64,000 bases of DNA. Source: an uncultured Clostridia bacterium. GTDB taxonomy: Bacteria; Bacillota; Clostridia; Oscillospirales; Acutalibacteraceae. The DNA is taken from contig CAKNOA010000009.1 in NCBI GenBank assembly GCA_930990065.1, positions 1-64,000 on the forward strand, given 5' to 3'. Shown one piece after another: positions 57,008-64,000 of this stretch; position 1 is the first letter of the stretch, and every line of letters starts with the position of its first letter. The notes under the pieces were generated by a model. The model saw only the letters and a list, made by a program, of their open reading frames with translations, searched no databases and had not been told where the DNA came from. A program made the position numbers and the translations under genes.

Positions 57008-57679
57008 ATGATACAGGAAGAATGTGCCAAACCGATGGAAGAAAACGAAGGGGAAAGGAAACGCCGGGCCTGGCTGCGGGGCGGGACGTATGCGCTGGGG
57101 ATGCTGGTGCTGGCCATGGGGCTCACCCTGAATACCAAAGCGGGGCTGGGGGTTTCGCCGATTATTTCGGTGCCCTATAGCCTGTCCCAGATCTTTTCCG
57201 TCGATTTTGGGAACATGACGCTGGTGTTTTACATTCTGTTTGTGTTTGTGCAAATGGCGCTGCACCGGGGCAAAGGGCTGTGGAAAGACCTTTTGCAGGT
57301 GCCGCTGGCGATTGTATTTACCCGGTTTTTAAACCTGTACGCCGCCTGGCTGCCCGATGGCCCCACGGTATGGTGGCAGCAGCTCCTCGTCTTGCTGCTG
57401 GCACTTTTGTGCACCGGAATCGGCGCCGCCATGACCGTCAACGCCCATTTGGTGCCGAACCCCGGCGACGGCATTGTGGCCGCTTTGGGCGAAACGATCC
57501 ATCGGCCCTTGGGCTTTGCAAAAAATGTATTTGATTTGTGCAACGCCTGCATTACACTCACCATCGGTTTTATTTGCGGTCAACCGATGGTAGGGATTGG
57601 CGTCGGTACTCTATTGGCCGTTATTGTGGTAGGGCGGGTTATTGCTCTGTATAATCATTTTATTCGCCTGCGGTTTTAA
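57008..57679 (+). CDS. YczE/DUF6198-type membrane protein (copy 2)
   Basis: Protein of 223 residues with about five to six helices after a charged N-terminus of about 22 residues. LNTKAGLGVSPIISVPYSLSQIFSVDFGNMTLVFYILFV and LVPNPGDGIVAALGETIHRPLGFAKNVFD fit the group. Role unknown. It is a distant relative of the gene at 55832-56524 on the other side of rnpB. ATG at 57008 after GAAAGGA. Confidence 0.8.
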   Translation: MIQEECAKPMEENEGERKRRAWLRGGTYALGMLVLAMGLTLNTKAGLGVSPIISVPYSLSQIFSVDFGNMTLVFYILFVFVQMALHRGKGLWKDLLQVPLAIVFTRFLNLYAAWLPDGPTVWWQQLLVLLLALLCTGIGAAMTVNAHLVPNPGDGIVAALGETIHRPLGFAKNVFDLCNACITLTIGFICGQPMVGIGVGTLLAVIVVGRVIALYNHFIRLRF

Positions 57680-58049
57680 GGAAAACCGGCGATTGCTGCG
57701 AGCCTTTCGGTAAATGCTGCGTCATAGTTGGCGCAGAGGAGTCCGAAAATATGGGAAAAGCAGTTTTCCAATCTGAGGAGGAAAAATGACATGGCGGTAT
57801 TCAAATGCAATTAGCATATACTTCATGTAAAATATGGTTTTTTATGACGCTACGATTCAGTACAAATCAAGTGATGATAATGGTGCCATTTGCTGTTGGT
57901 ATGAAGATTGCTTTGTTTGTATCACATTTACTAGTGTAGGTTTTTATTAAATGAATATTTGAGATATTATGGTTTACCCATAAATACCCAAATAGTGTCT
58001 TATTAGGATTTTATTTGTGAAAATTCGCAGGCTTTCCCGCAAAATGCCG
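57680..58049. other. AT-rich gene-free pocket
   Basis: The first 105 bases can fold (see 57700-57785). 57790-58020 is strikingly AT-rich with stops in all frames. A 14-codon frame at 57786-57830 has a good ribosome-binding site (GAGGAGG) but no recognisable product. It looks like the debris of a lost gene. Confidence 0.55.
57700..57785 (+). promoter_or_regulatory. Candidate structured leader RNA
   Basis: TTTCGG (57705) pairs with CCGAAA (57743) around an inner stem CTGCG/CGCAG. A second hairpin, GGAAAA-GCAG-TTTTCC (57754-57769), follows, then GAGGAGG and an ATG. I cannot match it to a known riboswitch class. Confidence 0.3.
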
Positions 58050-58089
58050 CGGCCCCGGAATTGACAACCGGGGCCGTATTTACTATAAT
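58050..58089 (+). promoter_or_regulatory. Consensus promoter of secD with palindrome over -35
   Basis: TTGACA, 17 bases, TATAAT, a perfect sigma-A match. The -35 box lies in the 9-base loop of the inverted repeat CGGCCCCGG...CCGGGGCCG (58050-58076), which could be an operator or a terminator stem for upstream transcripts. Confidence 0.85.
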
Positions 58090-58183
58090 AAAAGATGTTG
58101 CCGCGAGATTGCGAAAGGACGAAAAATGCCGTTTTCCGGTTATTCCGCAGCCTTGCAAAACACATTATTTGGAGGAACTACGC

Positions 58184-59614
58184 ATGAAAAGAACACCCAA
58201 AGCTGTATTTTTCATCGTTGCCATCCTGCTGCTCGTTTTTACCGGCACGGCCATTTTCGGCGTGTATGGCGCAGACGGCCCCATCATTAAGGGCGTCGGC
58301 GACATCCGCTGGGGCATTGACATCCGCGGCGGCGTAGAAGCCACGTTTGTCCCGGCCGACGGGGTCGATGCGACCGATGAGCAGTTGGCAGCGGCGGAAG
58401 AAGTCATCAAGCTGCGCATGGTGAACAACAACATCACCGATTACGAGCTGTACACCGATTCCAGCAATGACCGGATTATTGTCCGGTTCCCCTGGAACAG
58501 CGAAGAAAAGGATTTCGATCCCGAAGCCGCCATTCAGGAATTGGGTTCGACCGCACAGCTCACCTTCCGTGAAGGCGATGAGTACGAAACCACCGAAACG
58601 GACGCCAACGGCGATAAAGTGGCCATGACCCCGTCGGGCGATACCGCCGACAAGGTCATCCTGGACGGCAGCCATGTTGTTTCGGCCACAGCCCAGATCC
58701 AGCAGGATCCGAATACCGGTGCGACCGAGTATGTGGTCGCCCTGGAATTTGACGAAAAGGGCAAAGAAGCTTTTGCCGAAGCCACGAAACGTCTCACCGG
58801 CCAGGTCATCTCCATTTGGATGGACGATGTGATGATCTCGAACCCCACCGTCAATGAAGAAATCCCGGACGGCAAGTGCACCATCAGCGGCGGCACCAAT
58901 GCCGACGGCACCGTTGGTTTTACCGCGGCGGAAGCGTCGGCCCTGGCCAATAAGATCCAGGCCGGTTCCCTGCCGTTTAAACTGGATGTCAGCAGCTACA
59001 GCAGCATCAGCCCCACCATGGGTGCTTCGTCGCTGGACGCCATGCTGCTGGCGGGGATTATCGCATTTATCCTGATTGCCCTGTTTATGATTATTATGTA
59101 CCGTCTGCCCGGCGTGGTGGCGGTGATTGCGCTGTTGGGGCATTTGGGCCTTACTTTTGCCTGCATCAGCGGGTATTTCCCGTTCATCAACAGCTTTACC
59201 ATGACCCTGCCCGGTATTTCCGGTATCATCCTGGGCATTGGTATGGCCGTTGACGCCAACGTCATTACCTTTGTGCGCATTAAAGAAGAACTGTGGGCCG
59301 GCCGCTCCCTGGACGGTTCCATCAAGAAGGGCGACAGCAGCAGCTTCTGGGCGATTTTCGACGGGAACATCACCGTGATTATCGTGGCCATTATTCTGAT
59401 GGCCGTGTTTGGGCCCAGCAACATCCTGTCGATGATCTTCGGCGCTTCCACCACCGGTTCCATCTACTCCTTCGGCTACACGCTGATCGTCGGGGTGGTG
59501 TGCAACTTCGTGATGAGCGTGTTCTGCGTGCGGCTCATGTTGCGCTCTCTGTCCGGTTATCATTCGCTGCGCCACAAATGGCTGTTCGGAGGTCCTAAAA
59601 ATGAAAAAGTTTAA
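58184..59614 (+). CDS. secD: Protein translocase subunit SecD
   Basis: Protein of 476 residues. The first helix is VFFIVAILLLVFTGTAIFG, followed by the D1 signature WGIDIRGGVEATF, a large outside domain, and the C-terminal bundle of five helices (GISGIILGIGMAVDANVITFVRIKEEL). With SecF it uses the proton gradient to help pull proteins through SecYEG. ATG at 58184 after GGAGG. It overlaps secF by 14 bases. Confidence 0.97.
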   Translation: MKRTPKAVFFIVAILLLVFTGTAIFGVYGADGPIIKGVGDIRWGIDIRGGVEATFVPADGVDATDEQLAAAEEVIKLRMVNNNITDYELYTDSSNDRIIVRFPWNSEEKDFDPEAAIQELGSTAQLTFREGDEYETTETDANGDKVAMTPSGDTADKVILDGSHVVSATAQIQQDPNTGATEYVVALEFDEKGKEAFAEATKRLTGQVISIWMDDVMISNPTVNEEIPDGKCTISGGTNADGTVGFTAAEASALANKIQAGSLPFKLDVSSYSSISPTMGASSLDAMLLAGIIAFILIALFMIIMYRLPGVVAVIALLGHLGLTFACISGYFPFINSFTMTLPGISGIILGIGMAVDANVITFVRIKEELWAGRSLDGSIKKGDSSSFWAIFDGNITVIIVAIILMAVFGPSNILSMIFGASTTGSIYSFGYTLIVGVVCNFVMSVFCVRLMLRSLSGYHSLRHKWLFGGPKNEKV

Positions 59615-60563
59615 CATTGATTTTTACGGCCACAGAAAAGTCTATTTCATCATCTCGGCCGCGATTATGGTGGTGGGCCTTCTGTGCAATATTCTGTTCG
59701 GCACGGAACTGTCTACGCAGTTCCGCGGCGGCACCATTTTGAAGTATTCCTACAGCGGCGATATGGACACCGAACAGGTGGCCCAAATTGCGAAGGATGT
59801 CACCGGCACCAGCGCCGAAGTGACCATCAACGAAAATGTGCAGACGTCGGCCGGCAGCGACACGGTGGACCAGATCAGCCTGAACTTTGCCGGTACGGGC
59901 ACGGTGGATCCCCAGACCCAGAGCGACCTGCTGAATCAGCTGCAGGCAGCATTCCCCGATTCCAACGTGCAGCTGGGTGAATCCAGCAGCGTAGATGCGA
60001 CCATGGGCGCCATGTTCTTTGCCAAGTGCATGGTGGCCATTCTGCTGGCGGCTATCCTGCTGATTTTGTACGTAGCCATCCGGTTTAAGAAGATCGGCGG
60101 TATGTCGGCCGGTGTGACCGGCGTCATTGCGCTGATCCACGACGTGCTGGTGGTGTACTTTGTGTTCGTCATCTTCCGTATGCCGCTTAACGACAGCTTC
60201 ATTGCTGTGGTCCTGACGATTTTGGGGTATTCGCTGAACGATACCATCGTGCTGTACGACCGCCTGCGTGAAAACCGCCGGGTGCTCGGGCCGAAGGTGT
60301 CGTATGAAGAGCAGATGAATGTTTCCATTAACCAGAACTTTACCCGGTGCTTGAATACCTCCATCACCACCTTCGCCGCCATTACGGTGGTGTATGTGGT
60401 GGGCCTGGCGTACGGGCTCGATTCCGTTACGTCGTTTGCCCTGCCCATGATGTTTGGTGTGATCAGCGGCTGCTATTCGTCGCTGTGCATTTCCTGCCCG
60501 CTGTATGTCATTTGGCAGAACCACAAAAAGAAAAAGCGCGCGGCCGCCGGTGCCAAAGCGTAA
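59601..60563 (+). CDS. secF: Protein translocase subunit SecF
   Basis: Protein of 320 residues with six helices. FYGHRKVYFIISAAIM, LSTQFRGGTILKYSY and the motif ILGYSLNDTIVLYDRLRENRR are typical. Partner of SecD, with which it is translationally coupled. In Bacillus the two are one gene; the split form here is usual in Clostridia. Confidence 0.97.
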   Translation: MKKFNIDFYGHRKVYFIISAAIMVVGLLCNILFGTELSTQFRGGTILKYSYSGDMDTEQVAQIAKDVTGTSAEVTINENVQTSAGSDTVDQISLNFAGTGTVDPQTQSDLLNQLQAAFPDSNVQLGESSSVDATMGAMFFAKCMVAILLAAILLILYVAIRFKKIGGMSAGVTGVIALIHDVLVVYFVFVIFRMPLNDSFIAVVLTILGYSLNDTIVLYDRLRENRRVLGPKVSYEEQMNVSINQNFTRCLNTSITTFAAITVVYVVGLAYGLDSVTSFALPMMFGVISGCYSSLCISCPLYVIWQNHKKKKRAAAGAKA

Positions 60564-60585
60564 GAAAATTTGGCTGCAACAAACA

Positions 60586-60619
60586 AAAGCTCTCTGCCAC
60601 ACCGGCAGAGGGCTTTTTC
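60586..60619 (+). terminator. Rho-independent terminator after secF
   Basis: The stem AGCTCTCTGCC/GGCAGAGGGCT is followed by TTTT. Confidence 0.8.
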
Positions 60620-60638
60620 ATCGGAAAGGGGTTTTGAC

Positions 60639-61178
60639 ATGAACAAAGCATGGCGCCATCTGCGCACCATTCAGCATCACCGCCGCCTGGTGCGGCAGCA
60701 CTGTTTTCAAATTGGGCTGTACCGCCAGGGGCTCATGCACGACCTTTCCAAGTACAGCCCCGTGGAATTCCGGGTGGGTGCGAAATACTTCCAGGGCACC
60801 CAAAGCCCCAATAATATCGAACGCCGGGAAAAAGGGTACAGCAGCGCGTGGCTGCACCACAAAGGCCGCAATAAACACCATTTGGAATACTGGATTGATT
60901 ACGATGTCCACGGCGACCACAAAATGTGCGGCATGAAAATGCCGGCCCGCTATGTGGCTGAGATGTTCTGCGACCGGTTGGCGGCCAGTAAAGTGTACCG
61001 GGGCGGCAAATACCGGGAGACCGACCCCATTGAGTACTACGAACACTCCCGGGACCACTATATCATCCACCCCGAAACGGCGGCGCTGCTGGAGAAACTC
61101 TTGCGCATGGTAGCCGAAAAAGGGGAAAAAGCCACGTTTGCCTATATCCGGCGCGAGGTGCTGCATAACGACCGGTAA
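60639..61178 (+). CDS. DUF5662 family protein
   Basis: Protein of 179 residues rich in His and Tyr. HRRLVRQHCFQIGLYRQGLMHDLSKYSPVEF, HHKGRNKHHLEYW and YVAEMFCDRLAASKVY resemble the DUF5662 pattern; the spaced H..HD..H..H residues suggest an HD-like metal site. Function unknown. ATG at 60639 with GGAAAGGGG upstream. A single gene between two terminators. Confidence 0.8.
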   Translation: MNKAWRHLRTIQHHRRLVRQHCFQIGLYRQGLMHDLSKYSPVEFRVGAKYFQGTQSPNNIERREKGYSSAWLHHKGRNKHHLEYWIDYDVHGDHKMCGMKMPARYVAEMFCDRLAASKVYRGGKYRETDPIEYYEHSRDHYIIHPETAALLEKLLRMVAEKGEKATFAYIRREVLHNDR

Positions 61179-61183
61179 AACGA

Positions 61184-61225
61184 AAAAAGCCGTCCTTCTT
61201 TTGCAAGAAGGACGGTCTTTTTTTA
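61184..61225. terminator. Bidirectional terminator
   Basis: The stem GCCGTCCTTCTT/AAGAAGGACGGT is flanked by an A run and a T run, between converging genes. Confidence 0.9.
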
Positions 61226-61822
61226 TTACAGGTCAAGCCCCTTGATGAGCCGCACCGAAAGAAAGAGCGAAAGCCCCCACACGATGGCGGCCGCTATGGG
61301 CAGTACCCAGAGAAGCGTGCCCGAAAGAGCCAGCCAGCCGTTGCCCACCAGTACCACCAGCCCGGCGGCCAGCAGAAACAGCAACCCCATGGTGAACAGC
61401 TGCCCTTTTTCCATGCCAAAGCGGAAAACCAGCGGCAGCATCACCGATTGGATGATGATCCCAAAACAGAAAAGGGCGGCGCACAAGGTGACGGTTTCGT
61501 ACCCCGCGCCCGGTATCACCGCCATCCCCAGCCCGATGGCCAGCCCGGTGCCGGTAAGCAGGGTCCCAAGCCCAAACAGGTATTTTTCCCCGGCCAGCAC
61601 CGGCCGGGAGACAGGCAGCGTCAGGGCCACCGTGTTCCACCGGGCTTTTTCCTCCAGCCCCAATAGGGAAATCGGGATGGTGGCCGTCAGGATAATACAC
61701 AGGGTGGCGACCATGTCCACCTGGCCCGAATAGAAAGACGACAAGACGCCCGCCACAATGATCAGCGCCATGGCCCGGAACTGGCGCAGGGACAATAGGT
61801 CTTTATACAGCAGTCCTTTCAT
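61226..61822 (-). CDS. ABC-2 type transporter permease
   Basis: Protein of 198 residues with six predicted helices, the short permease type that pairs with YtrB-like ATPases. It begins KGLLYKDLLSLRQF, typical of these permeases, and contains EEKARWNTVALTLPVSR. It overlaps the ATPase gene by 20 bases. The exported substrate is unknown; similar GntR-linked systems respond to cell-wall stress. Confidence 0.85.
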   Translation of the reverse strand: MKGLLYKDLLSLRQFRAMALIIVAGVLSSFYSGQVDMVATLCIILTATIPISLLGLEEKARWNTVALTLPVSRPVLAGEKYLFGLGTLLTGTGLAIGLGMAVIPGAGYETVTLCAALFCFGIIIQSVMLPLVFRFGMEKGQLFTMGLLFLLAAGLVVLVGNGWLALSGTLLWVLPIAAAIVWGLSLFLSVRLIKGLDL

Positions 61823-62672
61823 GATGATCCCCCCGTAAGGTATAGAGCATAATGTCTTCCAGCCCGGCCGGCTGCCAAATCAGCCCGCTGGGTACCTGGG
61901 TGCGCGGCACCAGCGCCGTGGCGCCAAACGCGTTTTCCCGCAGGCCCCGCCGGTTCGATAGCTGCATAAGGACGTCCTTTGGCCCCTGCACCAGGGCAAA
62001 GGATTCCAGCAGCCGGTCTTTTTCTTCGCAAAACAGCAGCTGGCCCCGGTGTAATAGCGCCACATAATCGCACACTTTCTGCACATCCTCCACCAGGTGG
62101 GAGGAAAGCAGCACGCTGTGGTTTTCGTCGGATACAAAATCCCGCAGGGTGTCCAGCAGTTCGTCCCGCGCCACCGGATCCAGCCCGCTGGTGGCTTCGT
62201 CCAGCAGCAATAACCGGCTGTCGTGGGAAAACGCCGCGGCCAGCATCAGTTTTTGCTGCATGCCTTTGGAATAGGCGGCGATTTTTTTCTCCTCCGGCAG
62301 CTGAAAACGGCGGCACCACATTTGCCACGCCCCCATGCGCCAGGAGGGGTACAGTTTTTCCAGCATGCGGCCCACCTGGCGGGCGTTCATCTCACCGGGA
62401 AAACACACCCCATCCAGTACGGCCCCAATGTGGGCCCGGGTGGTTTCATCCCCCGCCGGGCGGCCCAGCAGTTCGATGTGCCCGCCGCTTTTCCGGGTGA
62501 GCCCCAGCATCATTTTCAGCGTGGTGGTCTTTCCGGCGCCGTTTTCGCCGATGAGCCCCAGAATACACCCGCCGGGCAGGCTGAGATTAAGCGGCCCCAG
62601 GGCAAAACCGGGGGCTTTTTCCCGGGCCGGGTACCGCTTGGTGACGGCCTGCAGACAAAAAGCCGATTTCAT
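61803..62672 (-). CDS. ABC transporter ATP-binding protein (YtrB-like)
   Basis: Protein of 289 residues. Walker A is GENGAGKTTTLK, the signature is YSKGMQQKLMLA (KGMQ in place of SGGQ, as in the YtrB group), and Walker B is LLLLDEATSGLD, with a downstream switch histidine in SSHLVEDV. It energises the adjacent permease. It overlaps the GntR gene by 4 bases and the permease by 20, so all three are coupled. Confidence 0.93.
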   Translation of the reverse strand: MKSAFCLQAVTKRYPAREKAPGFALGPLNLSLPGGCILGLIGENGAGKTTTLKMMLGLTRKSGGHIELLGRPAGDETTRAHIGAVLDGVCFPGEMNARQVGRMLEKLYPSWRMGAWQMWCRRFQLPEEKKIAAYSKGMQQKLMLAAAFSHDSRLLLLDEATSGLDPVARDELLDTLRDFVSDENHSVLLSSHLVEDVQKVCDYVALLHRGQLLFCEEKDRLLESFALVQGPKDVLMQLSNRRGLRENAFGATALVPRTQVPSGLIWQPAGLEDIMLYTLRGDHHERTAV

Positions 62673-63049
62673 ACGTCTTCTCCTTTCGCAAAAAACGTGA
62701 GCATGTGCATCAGATCCTCCAGGCTCAGGCCGCAGGGCGCCGCCAGGGATACAATTCGCTGCATGGCGTCTTCAATCTGCCTGAGGTTTTCTTCCCGTAT
62801 AAGCTCCAGGTTTTTCGGCGCCACAAAACTGCCTTTACCGGTGATGGACCGCACATACCCCTGTTTTTCCAGTTCTTCGTATGCCCGTTTGGTGGTGATC
62901 ACACTGATGCGCAGTTCCTTGGCCAAGGTGCGCATCGACGGCAGCGCATCGCCTTCCTGCAGAGCCCCGGACAGGATCTGCGCTTTGATCTGCGATACGA
63001 TCTGTTCGTAGATGGGCGTTTCCCCCGTGTTTTGGATATAAATCTGCAA
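62669..63049 (-). CDS. GntR-family repressor (YtrA-like)
   Basis: Protein of 126 residues with an N-terminal winged helix (TPIYEQIVSQIKAQILSGALQEGDALPSMRTLAKELRISVITTKRAYEELEKQGYV) and a short helical C-terminus, the YtrA layout. It should repress its own operon. I chose the TTG at 63049, which has GGGAGG upstream and matches the family start at QIYIQNTGETPIYEQI. The operator is the palindrome at 63078-63093. Confidence 0.9.
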   Translation of the reverse strand: MQIYIQNTGETPIYEQIVSQIKAQILSGALQEGDALPSMRTLAKELRISVITTKRAYEELEKQGYVRSITGKGSFVAPKNLELIREENLRQIEDAMQRIVSLAAPCGLSLEDLMHMLTFFAKGEDV

Positions 63050-63077
63050 CCGGGTGGCCTCCCTTCCAAGATACAAT

Positions 63078-63119
63078 ATTGTATATATACAATATATACA
63101 ATATGCCGCTGGATGTCAA
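63078..63119 (-). promoter_or_regulatory. GntR operon promoter and operator
   Basis: On the minus strand TTGACA (63119-63114), 17 bases, TATATT (63096-63091). A perfect palindrome ATTGTATATATACAAT (63078-63093) overlaps the -10 and start region, with further ATACAAT half-sites on each side. Confidence 0.8.
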
Positions 63120-63272
63120 GCTTTTGGCAAAAAAAATTCAAAAGCCCCTCACACGGCAGAAAAAAGGGAAAAAGGAACGAAAATAAAGCAGAAAAAAGGG
63201 GCACTCTTTTAGTATAATAATTAGTGTATGCCACGCATTAGGAACGAAAAGAGAGGGGAGGGCCGGAATGCC

Positions 63273-63986
63273 ATGCTGCGCATTGCCGCCTGTGATGACA
63301 ATCCGTTGAGTTTACGCGAAATCGAATCCATCCTGAAAAAAGAGGAACGGGTGGAAACGGTTGGCCTGTACCGGGATCCGGAGCAGCTGTTGGACGCGCT
63401 GATGCGGGACCCCGGGCAATATGATATTGTGTGTATGGATCTTCTATTTGAAGAAGGGAAAAACGACGGGCGTTACTATGCGCGGGAGCTGTACCGCCTC
63501 ACGCCTGAAGTGGAAGTGCTGTACATGACCGGTTATAACGACCGGTTCGCCCAATATATACTGCTGGATACGGTAAATTTACTGGGGTACCTGACGAAAC
63601 CGGTGCAGCCCGACGTACTGCACCGGTATTTGGAAAAATCCCGCCGCCGCCGCAGCGAAAAGCAGTATCTCACGTTTTTTATCCGGGGCAAGGCGTTTTC
63701 CCTGCCCACGGAAAAAATCCTATACCTGGAAAGCCACAACCACACCGCCGAAATCCACACCGACGACGAAACCTATGTGGTCTATGAAAAGCTCAGTGAG
63801 CTGGGGGCCCGGCTGCCGGCGCAGTTTATCCAGTGCCACAAGAGCTTTCTGGCCAATATGGCCCGCGTTCGCCAGTTGGAAGCCGACTGCCTGATTATGC
63901 AGAATGGACACACCCTGCCCATCAGCAAATCGTGTATGGCCCAGACACGGGCCCGTTTTTTCCGGTATATTGGCCAGAATCTGTAA
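63273..63986 (+). CDS. LytTR-family response regulator
   Basis: Protein of 237 residues. The receiver domain spans residues 1-120 (CDDNP acidic pocket, phospho-acceptor Asp56 in VCMDLLF, YLTKPV lysine). The C-terminal LytTR DNA-binding domain runs from about residue 130 (ILYLESHNHTAEIHT, QCHKSFLANMARVRQLE, LPISKS). It resembles AgrA/ComE-type regulators of peptide signalling. ATG at 63273 after GAGAGGGGAGGG. AAGGGGG then AT at 63999-64000 suggests that a partner gene, probably a sensor kinase, starts at the window edge. Confidence 0.92.
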   Translation: MLRIAACDDNPLSLREIESILKKEERVETVGLYRDPEQLLDALMRDPGQYDIVCMDLLFEEGKNDGRYYARELYRLTPEVEVLYMTGYNDRFAQYILLDTVNLLGYLTKPVQPDVLHRYLEKSRRRRSEKQYLTFFIRGKAFSLPTEKILYLESHNHTAEIHTDDETYVVYEKLSELGARLPAQFIQCHKSFLANMARVRQLEADCLIMQNGHTLPISKSCMAQTRARFFRYIGQNL

Positions 63987-64000
63987 GGGGGCGTTCGTAT

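Noticed and set aside
57786..57830. Fourteen-codon peptide gene
   Set aside because: A good ribosome-binding site exists, but the length and lack of any relative do not support a CDS call; kept only as part of the pocket description.
58178..59617. Long minus-strand open frame opposite secD
   Set aside because: Exactly mirrors secD and encodes only low-complexity His/Gln/Gly-rich sequence.

Overview
This window comes from a spore-forming Clostridia chromosome of fairly high GC content, most likely Oscillospiraceae/Ruminococcaceae-like. That placement rests on a sigma-G gene, a PolC replicase, an MEP isoprenoid pathway (dxr, ispG, ispH), an IspH-S1 fusion, and gene orders typical of Clostridia. 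I cannot name a genus. Most of the window is ordinary core chromosome. The accessory parts are roughly 1-11,600, 15,037-18,893 and the AT-rich pocket at 57,680-58,040.

Region by region: 1-1,800 is a decayed patch. It holds a transposase remnant abutting a lipoprotein remnant, an AT-rich DUF2971 gene between two near-copies of one terminator hairpin, and the tail of an esterase. 1,862-7,076 (minus) holds a UroD-like protein and a MATE / MerR / MATE multidrug-efflux module with a MerR-style 19-bp-spacer promoter. 7,184-11,221 (minus) holds three paralogous membrane-anchored proteins of a type I do not recognise, each with an internal duplication, next to a secreted matrixin-like metalloprotease. 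This is the best candidate for an undescribed system.

11,609-29,992 is sigG, the ylmC-like gene, rpsB and tsf, then pyrH, frr, uppS, cdsA, dxr, rseP, ispG and polC. This normally tight block is split by an antiporter, a sulfatase and an AraC regulator. 30,001-36,364 is a histidine operon (hisZGDCB, a hisA-hisI fusion, hisE) without hisH or hisF. 36,418-46,361 holds a pseudouridine synthase, radC, a VanZ-like gene, uvrB-uvrA, and a DUF5685 / J-domain / membrane-protein cluster. 46,413-52,683 runs RpiR regulator, flavoprotein, cmk, two plsC-type acyltransferases, then ispH-rpsA; the S1 part appears to have its own internal promoter and ribosome-binding site.

52,887-64,000 holds a small XRE regulator, an NAD salvage pair (pncA-pncB), the RNase P RNA between two YczE-type membrane proteins, secD-secF, a DUF5662 gene, a YtrA-like GntR/ABC operon with a clear operator, and a LytTR response regulator whose partner gene probably starts at the last bases. 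I saw no tRNA, 16S/23S rRNA or CRISPR array. Promoter calls are from hexamer and spacing matches read by eye; terminator calls are hairpins followed by T runs.
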